Positions 22,761 to 29,908 of a stretch of DNA of 35,145 nucleotides are shown piece after piece. The notes under the pieces were generated by a model. It was not told the origin of the DNA, did not search any database, and worked only from the letters and a program-made list of their open reading frames with translations. Origin of the DNA: Treponema sp. (lineage in GTDB: Bacteria; Spirochaetota; Spirochaetia; Treponematales; Breznakiellaceae); contig JAIRWM010000051.1 in assembly GCA_031268975.1 (NCBI GenBank), positions 1-35,145 on the forward strand, in the 5' to 3' direction. The number at the start of each line of letters is the position of its first letter. Within the stretch, counting starts at the first letter, position 1. The translations under genes were made by a program, and so were the position numbers.

Positions 22761-25439
22761 CTACGCCCGGGGCGAAAACAAAAAATCTTCCAGATCGCGC
22801 AGGACGGAATCGTATGCCTTGACGCTTGTTTTTGTTTCCGGCAGGGCGTCAAGGAACGCTTTGCCGTAAAATTTACGGACGATACGGCTGTCAAGCACGA
22901 CAACCGCGCCGTGGTCGCTTGACCTGCGCATAAGGCGGCCGAACCCCTGTTTGAACTTCATTACCGCGTCGGGAAGGGAAAGTTCCATAAAAGCGTTTCC
23001 GCCCCGTTTTTCAAGAAGCTCCCGCCGGGCTTCAAAGACCGGATCCTTTGGCGTCCTGAAAGGAAGCCGGCACAGGATGACAAGCCGCAGGGTGTCTCCC
23101 GGGGCGTCCACGCCTTCCCAGAACGAATCGGTGGCAAACAGCGCGCTGGAGGTATCCGCCAAAAATTCCGAAAGAAGCCTGCTCCGGTCGTCGGCGCCCT
23201 GCCGGAGGCAGCGTATCCCCAGCGCTTCCAGAGACGGGCTTGCCGCCTGCCACGCGCTTTGAAGCGATTTGAACGACGTAAAGAGCACAAGCGCGGATCC
23301 GCCGGATGCCCCGGCAAGGCCGGAAACGGCGCGGTTAATAAAATCCTGGTACTCAGGCGATTCGGGAGGCGGGGCGTCCAGCGGAACACCGAGCAGGGTC
23401 CGTTTCGCGTAGGGAAACGGTGAAGGGAACACCCCGGTTACCAGTCCCCGATCGGAAAGACCGGCGCCGCAGCGGCCTTCCCAGTACGCGAAAGAAGGCT
23501 CTTTCGCGGAAGCCGCGGAATGTACCGTAAGCGTCGCCGAAACGCAAACCACCGTTTTTATGGTGTCAAAAAGCGCGTCCCGCAGCAAGGGCGCCACATC
23601 AACCGGCGTCGCGTTAAAAACGGCCCAGGGATCTTTTCCGCCTCCCTGCCGCTCTATCCAGTATACATCGCCGGGATTTTCCCGGTATTCAAGAAACGAC
23701 GCGCAGACGCTTCCCGCAGATTCAAGCCGCCTGACAACGGATTTTATCTCCCATATGACGGATTCTTCGTTCTTCGCCGTATGGGCCCCGTCCGGTGTCT
23801 GGCCGGGCGCGCCCGGCATGTAGACGCCGTCCGGCGAGACACCGGGCGCGCCGGGGGATCCGCCGGACGCGCCCGCCCCCTTCCGCCCGGCGGATCCCCC
23901 GGCTGAGTTTTCGGCTTCCTCAAGCATGGCCCTGACAAGCCCCGCGAAAACCGATATGGCCCGCCTGAGTTCCGCGAGGGCGGGGAACAGTACCGCGCCG
24001 GTAAATTCCCCCGCGTCCTCAGGCAATGGCCGCTGTCCGCCGGGAACAAGCCGGAACACACCTTCGTCCCCGCACAGCGAAAGGGCCGCGTCCCCGGCTT
24101 TTTCCGCCCACTCCCTGACACCGGCGGCGGCTTCCGGAATTTTCGGGTCAAGTCCGACGGAGCCGGCAGGGCCGCCGGCCCGCTGCTGGTACGGAGTTAC
24201 CGCGGCAAGCCGGCACAAAAGGCCCGCTTCCCGGTTCCGCCGCTTCCGGTACAGCCTGCCCAGGGCGCGGTTCACCCCGAGGCGGCTCCATTCCCGGGAA
24301 AAAAAAGACGTGGCGTCTCTTTCGATGTTATGCGCTTCATCAATGATCACACGGGTATAGGGAGGAAGCACCACGGAAGACTCGTAGCCCGCCCCCTGGT
24401 AACGGGCCGCGAGATCGGCAAAAAGAAGATGATGATTCACCACAAGAATCCGGGCGTCGGCGCATTCCCGGCGGAGACGGAGGAAAAAGCAGCGCTCCCG
24501 CTCGGGACAGCGCATGCCCATACAGGTATCCGCTTCGGAACAAATCCGCCCCCAGACCCCTTCACCCGGCACAAAACCGAGATCCGACCTGCTTCCCGAT
24601 TTCGCCGTTTCCGCCCAGGCCATAATGGAACGGAGTTCTTCGTACTCCGCGTCGTCCAGGGGGGGCTCCGCCTGGGCTTCGGCAAGCCGTCTGCGGCACA
24701 GGTAATTGCCCCGCCCCTTTACAAGCACCGCTTTTACTTTTTTTCCAAGACTTTTCGCAACAAGGGGAATGTCTTTTTCAAAAAGCTGCTGCTGCAAATT
24801 GATTGTCGCGGTGGAAACCACAATACGTTCATCGTTACCCAGGGCGAATTCGATCGCCGGAAGAAGATAGGCAAAGGATTTGCCGACCCCCGTACCGGCC
24901 TCCGCGGCCGCGATCAGGTCGTCGTTAAACGCCCTAGCGACAAGCCGTATCAGGGAAAGTTGGGAATCCCTTTTTTCGTAGACGGAAAGAGACTGGGCAA
25001 GCTTTCCGCCCTCTTCAAGTACGGCGCACAGATCCGCCTCGTTGAGCTTTTTCCGCTTCCGCCGCTTGACCGGCTCGGCCACGACATAGACAGAGGAAAC
25101 GGCGTTGTCGACAATATACGCGCCAATGCCCGATTCCGCGGCTCTGGCCGAAACCGAAAGGTCATTGTCGCTGGGAGTAAGAAAACCCGACGGGTGGTTG
25201 TGGACAAACACATCCGGGCCCCCCTCGCGGGAACTGCCGTCCCGTGCCGGGCCGTCATCAAAAAATTCCCGCACCGCAAGAACGGAACTTTCGTTTCCCC
25301 GCGCGAGAATTTTCAGATTTTCCACAAGGCCCCTGTCGTTACAAAAACCCAGCGCGAAAACCTCATTCCCGCCGGAATCCGCTATTTCAGCGCCGAGGGC
25401 GAGAATGGCTTTCCGGGTAAAACGCTTTTCAGCTTGCAT
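22761..25439 (-). CDS. DinG/XPD-type helicase with an N-terminal RadC-like JAB domain
   Basis: 892 aa. Residues 1-115 are a RadC/JAB-type domain: E26 in GGNEVFALG, and H80-N-H82-PSG ... S90-D-N-D93, the same spacing as RadC. Then a DinG-like superfamily 2 helicase: Walker A AEAGTGVGKSFAYLLP, VVSTATINLQQQL, Fe-S cysteines (YLCRR, ICSEADTC, MRCPERERC), VVNHHLLFADL, DEAH box VIIDEAHNIERDA, and QGFGRLMRR (motif VI). Expected to unwind R-loops or damaged forks 5'-3'. A Gly/Pro-rich insert with two GAPGxxPDG units (about 540-575) is odd. ATG 25439 has no clear Shine-Dalgarno. The fusion is discussed under findings. Confidence 0.88.
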   Translation of the reverse strand: MQAEKRFTRKAILALGAEIADSGGNEVFALGFCNDRGLVENLKILARGNESSVLAVREFFDDGPARDGSSREGGPDVFVHNHPSGFLTPSDNDLSVSARAAESGIGAYIVDNAVSSVYVVAEPVKRRKRKKLNEADLCAVLEEGGKLAQSLSVYEKRDSQLSLIRLVARAFNDDLIAAAEAGTGVGKSFAYLLPAIEFALGNDERIVVSTATINLQQQLFEKDIPLVAKSLGKKVKAVLVKGRGNYLCRRRLAEAQAEPPLDDAEYEELRSIMAWAETAKSGSRSDLGFVPGEGVWGRICSEADTCMGMRCPERERCFFLRLRRECADARILVVNHHLLFADLAARYQGAGYESSVVLPPYTRVIIDEAHNIERDATSFFSREWSRLGVNRALGRLYRKRRNREAGLLCRLAAVTPYQQRAGGPAGSVGLDPKIPEAAAGVREWAEKAGDAALSLCGDEGVFRLVPGGQRPLPEDAGEFTGAVLFPALAELRRAISVFAGLVRAMLEEAENSAGGSAGRKGAGASGGSPGAPGVSPDGVYMPGAPGQTPDGAHTAKNEESVIWEIKSVVRRLESAGSVCASFLEYRENPGDVYWIERQGGGKDPWAVFNATPVDVAPLLRDALFDTIKTVVCVSATLTVHSAASAKEPSFAYWEGRCGAGLSDRGLVTGVFPSPFPYAKRTLLGVPLDAPPPESPEYQDFINRAVSGLAGASGGSALVLFTSFKSLQSAWQAASPSLEALGIRCLRQGADDRSRLLSEFLADTSSALFATDSFWEGVDAPGDTLRLVILCRLPFRTPKDPVFEARRELLEKRGGNAFMELSLPDAVMKFKQGFGRLMRRSSDHGAVVVLDSRIVRKFYGKAFLDALPETKTSVKAYDSVLRDLEDFLFSPRA

Positions 25440-25451
25440 ACAAAAACACGG

Positions 25452-25544
25452 CTAATGAAGAACCCCTCGGATGGTGATTCCGCGGGTTTCCGCAAAAACC
25501 ATCGAAGCCAGTACAATTAGGACAACGATAAATATTTTCTTCAT
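25452..25544 (-). CDS. 30-residue signal-peptide-like ORF, micropeptide or gene remnant
   Basis: MKKIFIVVLIVLASMVFAE followed by TRGITIRGVLH and TAG. The first 18 residues are a complete export signal (cleavage after VFA), but only 12 residues follow. No Shine-Dalgarno precedes ATG 25544. It may be the broken 5' end of a lost secreted-protein gene; a real secreted peptide is less likely. It ends 12 nt before the dinG-like start. Confidence 0.35.
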   Translation of the reverse strand: MKKIFIVVLIVLASMVFAETRGITIRGVLH

Positions 25545-25682
25545 AACCGGATAAGGATACTTTTTTATACATCGAAAGTTCAAGTCATCATAATGGGCAA
25601 CAGTAAGGGGATCGGTCATGAGCACCGGGGCAAAGCTATATTTCCCCGCCAGTGCCGTTCATACGGCTCTGCCGTTAACGTT

Positions 25683-25754
25683 CATCTCCTGGGGGAGTCG
25701 AACCCCCGTTGTCGGGATGAAAACCCGATGTCCTAACCACTAGACGAAGGAGAC
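25683..25754 (-). tRNA. tRNA-Glu (anticodon TTC)
   Basis: 72 nt on the minus strand. Acceptor GTCTCCT/AGGAGAT (terminal G-U), D-arm GTCT/GGAC, anticodon stem TCGGG/CCCGA with loop TTTTCAT (TTC), T-arm GGGGG/CCCCC with loop TTCGACT, discriminator G. CCA is not encoded. It has its own promoter (25802-25830), and the leader carries a small GCCCC/GGGGC hairpin. Confidence 0.96.
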
Positions 25755-25801
25755 AGGATACGCTTCTTTAACAAATTACCGCCCCGATTGGGGCAAGACT
25801 C

Positions 25802-25830
25802 ACTATAAAAAAACCAGGAGGTTTTGTCAA
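25802..25830 (-). promoter_or_regulatory. Sigma70-type promoter of tRNA-Glu
   Basis: TTGACA (25830-25825), 17-nt spacer, TATAGT (25807-25802) on the minus strand. Start near 25795, 41 nt before the tRNA. Best promoter match in the window. Confidence 0.85.
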
Positions 25831-25873
25831 CCGAGGCGATTCCAAAATCGGTTGTTTTGAAACCGCCCCAACT

Positions 25874-25914
25874 AAAAAAAAGAACCTGCCCGAACAGGTA
25901 CCCTTTCAGGCAGG
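25874..25914 (-). terminator. Rho-independent terminator
   Basis: On the minus strand CCTGCC pairs with GGCAGG, followed by TTC and eight T. A competing inner hairpin ACCTG/CAGGT is possible. It lies about 140 nt after the outer-membrane protein stop and before the tRNA-Glu promoter, so it insulates the two. The 298-bp gap 25755-26052 otherwise holds only the tRNA promoter and the hairpin at 26016. Confidence 0.8.
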
Positions 25915-26015
25915 CTTTTCCGTTTTGCCGGAACATCTTTAAAACACACGCTTTAAAGAAGCATTCCGAAGCCGGTTGAGACGGCCCCGGAATCCCAAAA
26001 TCCACATTAAAGCAG

Positions 26016-26047
26016 CACTGATTTATTCTGGATTGAATAAATCAGTG
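26016..26047. repeat. Perfect 13-bp hairpin, member of a short repeat group
   Basis: CACTGATTTATTC and GAATAAATCAGTG with a 6-nt loop, 5 nt beyond the stop of the outer-membrane protein gene. Read on the minus strand its right arm ends AATCAGTGCTGC, close to AATCAGCGCTGC in the hairpin at 29872-29908. No T-run. Confidence 0.75.
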
Positions 26048-26052
26048 TTTCT

Positions 26053-26736
26053 CTAGAACTTAATCCCCAGGCCCAGGGTGGGCTTTACGCTGAGGGCGCC
26101 GACCAGTTTAAAGTCGCTGGTGCTGCCGCCGTTGGTTTTCGCCTTGTAGTAGCGGGCGACGTCAAAGTTTACGTTGGTCCGGGAAAGGATGTACAGGCTC
26201 TTGTTGAAATGGAACTGAATTCCGATATACGCGCCGGGACCAAACTGATGATCGGTTTGTTTCAAAAATACATTGGTAGCACCGGCATCCCAGTGATCGA
26301 CGGAAAAGAAATAGTAGTGGATGCCTAGCGCCAGCGGGATCCGCAGGAAACTGCCGTTGTACAGGTAAATAACCGGGCCGAAAAGCACGTTGGCGGTAAC
26401 CAGTGAGTGAAACACTGAATCCGTGGACGGATTCCCATACAGGTTCCGGGCAAACGAAACGTCCGTATCCAGGGTAAGCCCAAACTTTCTGTTAAAGTTG
26501 TAGGTAAGGGCGATGCCAAGCGCCAGGGCGGTTGAAACAGTCTTGTCTTCCACATTGTTGTATTCGGCGTCTGTCCAGTGGACGGGGATACCGGCGGTTA
26601 CCTCAAGACCAAACCCTTTCCCGGTGCCCGTATCGGCTACTGTCTGATCGTCCGTATAATACACGTCGTCCGCTTCCTGGGCGAAAGCGGAAAATACTAC
26701 GGCCAGCATGACCAAAATGATCAAAAGTTTCTTCAT
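26053..26736 (-). CDS. Outer-membrane beta-barrel-type protein
   Basis: 227 aa. Signal peptide (MKKLLIILVMLAVVFSAFA/QEADD), then alternating strands rich in glycine and aromatic residues (FGLEVTAGIPVHW, STALALGIALTYNF, FGPVIYLYNGSFLRIPLALG, HQFGPGAYIGIQFHF), ending in Phe (LGLGIKF). This fits a small barrel of 8-10 strands. No specific family recognised; treponemes have many such proteins. ATG 26736 has AAGGAGA at good spacing. A single-gene unit: promoter region with palindrome 26790-26804 upstream, terminator 25874-25914 downstream. Confidence 0.75.
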   Translation of the reverse strand: MKKLLIILVMLAVVFSAFAQEADDVYYTDDQTVADTGTGKGFGLEVTAGIPVHWTDAEYNNVEDKTVSTALALGIALTYNFNRKFGLTLDTDVSFARNLYGNPSTDSVFHSLVTANVLFGPVIYLYNGSFLRIPLALGIHYYFFSVDHWDAGATNVFLKQTDHQFGPGAYIGIQFHFNKSLYILSRTNVNFDVARYYKAKTNGGSTSDFKLVGALSVKPTLGLGIKF

Positions 26737-26789
26737 TTCATTCTCCTTGCTCTTTTTGCATTTTTGAAAATCACATGGACTTTCCTGTA

Positions 26790-26804
26790 CCTTACAGTGT
26801 AAGG
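26790..26804. promoter_or_regulatory. 15-nt palindrome upstream of the outer-membrane protein gene
   Basis: CCTTACAGTGTAAGG: 7-nt arms, perfect apart from the central base, 54 nt before ATG 26736. A TTGACA (26831-26826, minus strand) lies upstream, but no -10 sits at the right distance. Candidate operator. The 180-bp gap 26737-26917 also holds the hairpin at 26884-26914. Confidence 0.4.
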
Positions 26805-26883
26805 CGAAACAAAAAAGAAATCAATTGTCAATGGAAAAAATTTCAGAAAAAGAAAACGCTTCCTGGCGCAATTTAACCGGCGC

Positions 26884-26914
26884 GGCGCTGAGCAGCGTCA
26901 AGTTAATCAGCGCC
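26884..26914. repeat. Hairpin repeat after the synthetase-TPR gene
   Basis: GGCGCTGA / TCAGCGCC stem with a 15-nt loop, 3 nt beyond the stop at 26918. 26895-26913 (GCGTCAAGTTAATCAGCGC, 19 nt) is identical to the reverse complement of 29876-29894. Confidence 0.8.
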
Positions 26915-26917
26915 GTC

Positions 26918-28132
26918 CTAACCGAGCATTTTCAGCTTGTCTTTGAGGATGTCCCGGAATTTGAGAACCTGTTCCGATTCCGGATTCAGGGCCAGGGACG
27001 ATTCGCAGTCTCCCAGGGCCGCGGGATAGTCTTCAAGGTGGTAGTATGCCTGGGCGCGGCGGTACAGGGTGAAATTCTGGTACGGGTTGATGGAAAGAGA
27101 GAGGCTGAAGTCTTCTATGGCCCCGGCGTACTGGCGGAGCACTGATTTCACCACTCCCCGGTAATAGGCGGCTTTGTAGGAATCCCCGTCGTATTCCAGA
27201 GCGCGGGTAAAGTCTTCCATGGCGGCGTCATAGTTGGAATAGGCGAAATTCGCCATTCCCCGGTGTTTGTAAATCAGCGAAATGATCGAATTATCCGGCT
27301 TAAGGTCCAAAATCCGGCTGTAAAAGCGTATCGCGTCGGCGAACTGGCTTTTATTGTGGGCGTACAGGGCGTTGAGAAGTAATTCGTCGATGGTGGCGTT
27401 TTCAATGTCCGCGGGTTTGTAGGGAGCGGTTTCTTCCCCGGCCTTTTCCGTACCTTCAAAAAGAAGCGCATCGGTTTCCTCTTCGATTTTCCGGTAAAAC
27501 GAATCACGCCGCCGTCCCAACTCGCCGTTGAGCTGTTTCTGATATGTCCTGATTTCCTGAAAAATGCTGTCCGCAAGGGAGAGGCTGGCGTTTACGGCGG
27601 CAAGTTTCCGTTTAAGCGGGTCGTCAAACGGGGTAAATTCCGCCTTGTAGACCAGCTCGTGTTCCACTTCCGCCCAGGCGTCCTGTAAAATCGTTCTGAC
27701 CTGGACTTCCGCTACCGTACAGCCGGGATTTCCCCGCTGTCGTATGATTTCAGGCGGTATTTCGACCAGCAGATGCACCGATTCGTAGCCAAATTCCTTA
27801 AAGCTGAAATGAGCGCCTTTTTTATCTACCTCAAAAACCAGAAACCGCTCCCGCAGCGTCTTTTCGACAAGCCGTAAATCTTCGAGAAACGGGCAGATTA
27901 CCCGCAGCCCGATAAGATCGGTTATCAGCGGTTCTTCCTGATCTTTGAGCAGTTTCAAATATTTTCTGTAAAACGAATCAAAATCTTTCGGCCTGCCCCG
28001 GACAGCCGGATGCGACGGCAGACGGATCAGGGCGTTTTCAAGTTCGTCAATAAGATCCCGCGTAACAAGGCGCCGGGAATCGGAACAGGCATCATACTGT
28101 TTTCTTATCGTTTTACGGTCGGGAAATGTCAT
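26918..28132 (-). CDS. RelA/SpoT synthetase-domain protein with C-terminal TPRs
   Basis: 404 aa. Residues 40-165 are a (p)ppGpp synthetase domain without a hydrolase domain: R47-P-K49 (GRPKDFDSFYRKYLK), D72 in TDLIGLRVICPF, GYESVHLLV, and E142-V-Q in EVQVRTILQDAWAEVEHE. All expected catalytic groups look present. After a charged helical linker, residues 250-395 hold at least four TPR units (for example NSIISLIYKHRGMANFAYSNYDAA, split here by pattern only). Such proteins transfer pyrophosphate from ATP to a guanosine nucleotide (or, in toxic relatives, to tRNA). I chose ATG 28132; GTG 28159 lies within the flaA terminator. No Shine-Dalgarno precedes it. Confidence 0.85.
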   Translation of the reverse strand: MTFPDRKTIRKQYDACSDSRRLVTRDLIDELENALIRLPSHPAVRGRPKDFDSFYRKYLKLLKDQEEPLITDLIGLRVICPFLEDLRLVEKTLRERFLVFEVDKKGAHFSFKEFGYESVHLLVEIPPEIIRQRGNPGCTVAEVQVRTILQDAWAEVEHELVYKAEFTPFDDPLKRKLAAVNASLSLADSIFQEIRTYQKQLNGELGRRRDSFYRKIEEETDALLFEGTEKAGEETAPYKPADIENATIDELLLNALYAHNKSQFADAIRFYSRILDLKPDNSIISLIYKHRGMANFAYSNYDAAMEDFTRALEYDGDSYKAAYYRGVVKSVLRQYAGAIEDFSLSLSINPYQNFTLYRRAQAYYHLEDYPAALGDCESSLALNPESEQVLKFRDILKDKLKMLG

Positions 28133-28140
28133 TTTTTTAC

Positions 28141-28184
28141 AAAAAAGCTGTCTGCCCACAGTTTATTCGCGGACAGGCAGCTTT
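28141..28184 (-). terminator. Rho-independent terminator of flaA
   Basis: Minus-strand stem AAAGCTGCCTGTCC / GGGCAGACAGCTTT with one bulge and one G-U pair, 14-nt loop, then six T in a row. It is 25 nt after the flaA stop and ends 9 nt before the ATG of the synthetase-TPR gene. Confidence 0.85.
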
Positions 28185-28208
28185 GATTTTCATGTAAAGT
28201 ACGCTCTT

Positions 28209-29270
28209 TTACTGATTCACCGTCGGGGAAGGAGTAAAGTCGCTTTCCGTGGCCTGCTTCTGGGCATCAAGATAGCGCAGTATCTGCTGCTGACCAAAGC
28301 GGCTCATTTCCCACTTCTTCTTGGCCTCTTCCCTGGTCTGGATAATCCGCCACAGAGATTCGTCGTCGATATCCCTGTCGGTATCGAGAATCGCCTTGTC
28401 GTAGATGATCTTTACGTCCCGGAAATAGGTGACAAAATCCCCGCCCGCCTTATCGGCGTCCCTTTTGATAAGGAATCCGCCGAATTTGACAAAAGGAGTG
28501 GATGTGGGATACAGGGGATACAGCCGCAGTTCGCGGTTCCGCACCTGCGTCACATACGCGGGATTATCCCAGCGGAGTTCGGCCCAGCCGTCGTAGTTAA
28601 GGTAATCCACAAACATGGTCTTTTCGTTACCTTCGTTGTCAATAAGAATTACCGAAAGGCTGTGGGGGAACTGAAGCCCGTACACATTAACCGCGAGGGA
28701 CTTGATGGTTCCCACGTTTTTGACAACGCCAAGACCGTAATCGGCCTTTCCGTCGCCGTCCGCATCGGGACCTTCAAAGCGGCTCAATCCCATTACCCCG
28801 GACGAATCCTGGGAAATGTTGCCGTCGTCGTCCACGTCGCCGGTGGGCTCAAACGCCGGAATTTCAAAGGGCGGCTTAATCAGCGCCCAGGAATTCCAGG
28901 GTTCGGTAGGGAAATTCACCCTGACACCCATAACGGTTCCGAACTGCTTCGAGGGAGCTTCCAGAGCGTAGCTCAGTACCTCCCTCATAACCGTCCTTGA
29001 AGACGAGGCAAGCTGAACGTTCCAGTTTTTAATCGCCAGGGACGTTTTCATAATTTCCTTCTGTTCCTGGGTAAAGCTGCCGCCAGCCACAGCGCCGTAA
29101 TCCATTACGGTAGCGCGGTTTTGGGTGTACTGATCACCCCCCGCCTGTTGAGTTACCGGGGGAATAATATCCGCGGCAAGTTTGGTGAAGTCAATCAGTA
29201 CCGCTTCTTCCGCAAACAGTCCGCCAACCGCAACCAGCATGACGGCAAAAAGAACAAATATCCGTTTCAT
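28209..29270 (-). CDS. flaA: Flagellar filament outer layer (sheath) protein FlaA
   Basis: 353 aa. Signal peptide (MKRIFVLFAVMLVAVGGLFA/EEA), then FlaA features: LIDFTKLAADI, MDYGAVAGGSFT, NWNVQLASSSRTV, VMGVRVNFPTEPWNSWALIKPPFEIPAF, YGLQFPHSLSVILIDNEG, LRLYPLYPTSTPFVKFGGF. FlaA forms the outer layer of the spirochaete periplasmic flagellum around the FlaB core. ATG 29270 has AAAGGAG. Own sigma70-type promoter (29313-29342) and terminator (28141-28184), so it is a single-gene unit although GerMN and amidase genes lie upstream on the same strand. Confidence 0.96.
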   Translation of the reverse strand: MKRIFVLFAVMLVAVGGLFAEEAVLIDFTKLAADIIPPVTQQAGGDQYTQNRATVMDYGAVAGGSFTQEQKEIMKTSLAIKNWNVQLASSSRTVMREVLSYALEAPSKQFGTVMGVRVNFPTEPWNSWALIKPPFEIPAFEPTGDVDDDGNISQDSSGVMGLSRFEGPDADGDGKADYGLGVVKNVGTIKSLAVNVYGLQFPHSLSVILIDNEGNEKTMFVDYLNYDGWAELRWDNPAYVTQVRNRELRLYPLYPTSTPFVKFGGFLIKRDADKAGGDFVTYFRDVKIIYDKAILDTDRDIDDESLWRIIQTREEAKKKWEMSRFGQQQILRYLDAQKQATESDFTPSPTVNQ

Positions 29271-29312
29271 TCAGAGCTCCTTTATACATGCAATAAATTA
29301 GCCAGATACCCT

Positions 29313-29342
29313 AGTTTACATAAGGTATCCCAAAATTGTCAA
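29313..29342 (-). promoter_or_regulatory. flaA promoter with an inverted repeat over the -10
   Basis: TTGACA (29342-29337), 18-nt spacer, TAAACT (29318-29313) on the minus strand. GATACC (29305-29310) and GGTATC (29324-29329) flank the -10 as a 6-bp inverted repeat, a plausible repressor or activator site. sigma28-type elements are not evident. Confidence 0.75.
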
Positions 29343-29352
29343 CCCCTTCCTT

Positions 29353-29841
29353 TTATTTACCGAAGATATCGGAAAATTCCCGAAAAAAGACCTCGTTTCC
29401 CTCTATGAACAATTTAACGTCGCGCACATAGGAAAAATTCCGCCTGATACCCCGGTTTAAGGTAAGCAGCCCGGCAAAAGCGTCGACTTTTGCCCCGGGA
29501 ACCGGCATCGCGGCGTTTTGGCTGAGATCTCCGTAGACCGTTCCGTCCCTGAGCATCAGCGAACGGAGCTTTGTTCCTTTGGAAAAAAGTGGGGCGGCGC
29601 TCAGGGAAACAGGCCCCAAAAGGGCTTCTTCCACATAGCGGGCGACATTTTCTTCGCGGAAAGACGAACCGGAACGGGGCAGCATGCGATCTTCCACGAC
29701 GGCCTTCCCCTGGTCGAACGTATAGAAAACAAAGGTATGCCGCGCCTGTTTTTGGCTCGCAATCCCGAAAAGGGCGATAACAGCCAGCAAAACCAGATAC
29801 GCCAGACGCCGGATCTGTTTAAAAAACGTTAAATTTATCAT
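29353..29841 (-). CDS. GerMN-domain protein
   Basis: 162 aa. One N-terminal membrane segment (LAYLVLLAVIALFGIA), then a GerMN domain (VARYVEEALLGPVS, FSKGTKLRSLMLRDGTVYGDLS, LTLNRGIRRNF). The domain is found in spore-germination GerM and in envelope proteins such as LpqB; here it should be periplasmic. Its place between amidase and flaA suggests a role in wall remodelling around flagella, by inference. ATG 29841 has AAGGAAG. The 67-nt gap upstream holds the hairpin at 29872-29908. Confidence 0.82.
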   Translation of the reverse strand: MINLTFFKQIRRLAYLVLLAVIALFGIASQKQARHTFVFYTFDQGKAVVEDRMLPRSGSSFREENVARYVEEALLGPVSLSAAPLFSKGTKLRSLMLRDGTVYGDLSQNAAMPVPGAKVDAFAGLLTLNRGIRRNFSYVRDVKLFIEGNEVFFREFSDIFGK

Positions 29842-29871
29842 TCTTCCTTTTCATAGTCCCGGCTTCCCCAG

Positions 29872-29908
29872 GGCAGCGCTGATTAACTTGACGCCAATCG
29901 GCGCCGCC
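29872..29908. repeat. Hairpin repeat directly after the amidase gene
   Basis: 13-nt arms (GGCAGCGCTGATT / AATCGGCGCCGCC) with one mismatch and one G-U, 11-nt loop; the right arm touches the amidase stop codon at 29909. Contains the 19-nt sequence shared with 26895-26913. Confidence 0.8.

Noticed and set aside
25797-25807. GACTCACTATA, resembling part of the T7 promoter
   Set aside because: It is the complement of the tRNA-Glu -10 region; the rest of the T7 consensus is missing and no phage genes are near.
25733-26005. 90-codon minus-strand ORF
   Set aside because: Runs through the tRNA-Glu 5' end, its promoter and a strong terminator; no ribosome site.
28133-28159. Upstream GTG start for the synthetase-TPR gene
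   Set aside because: The extra codons lie within the flaA terminator stem and U-run; ATG 28132 is the sensible start.
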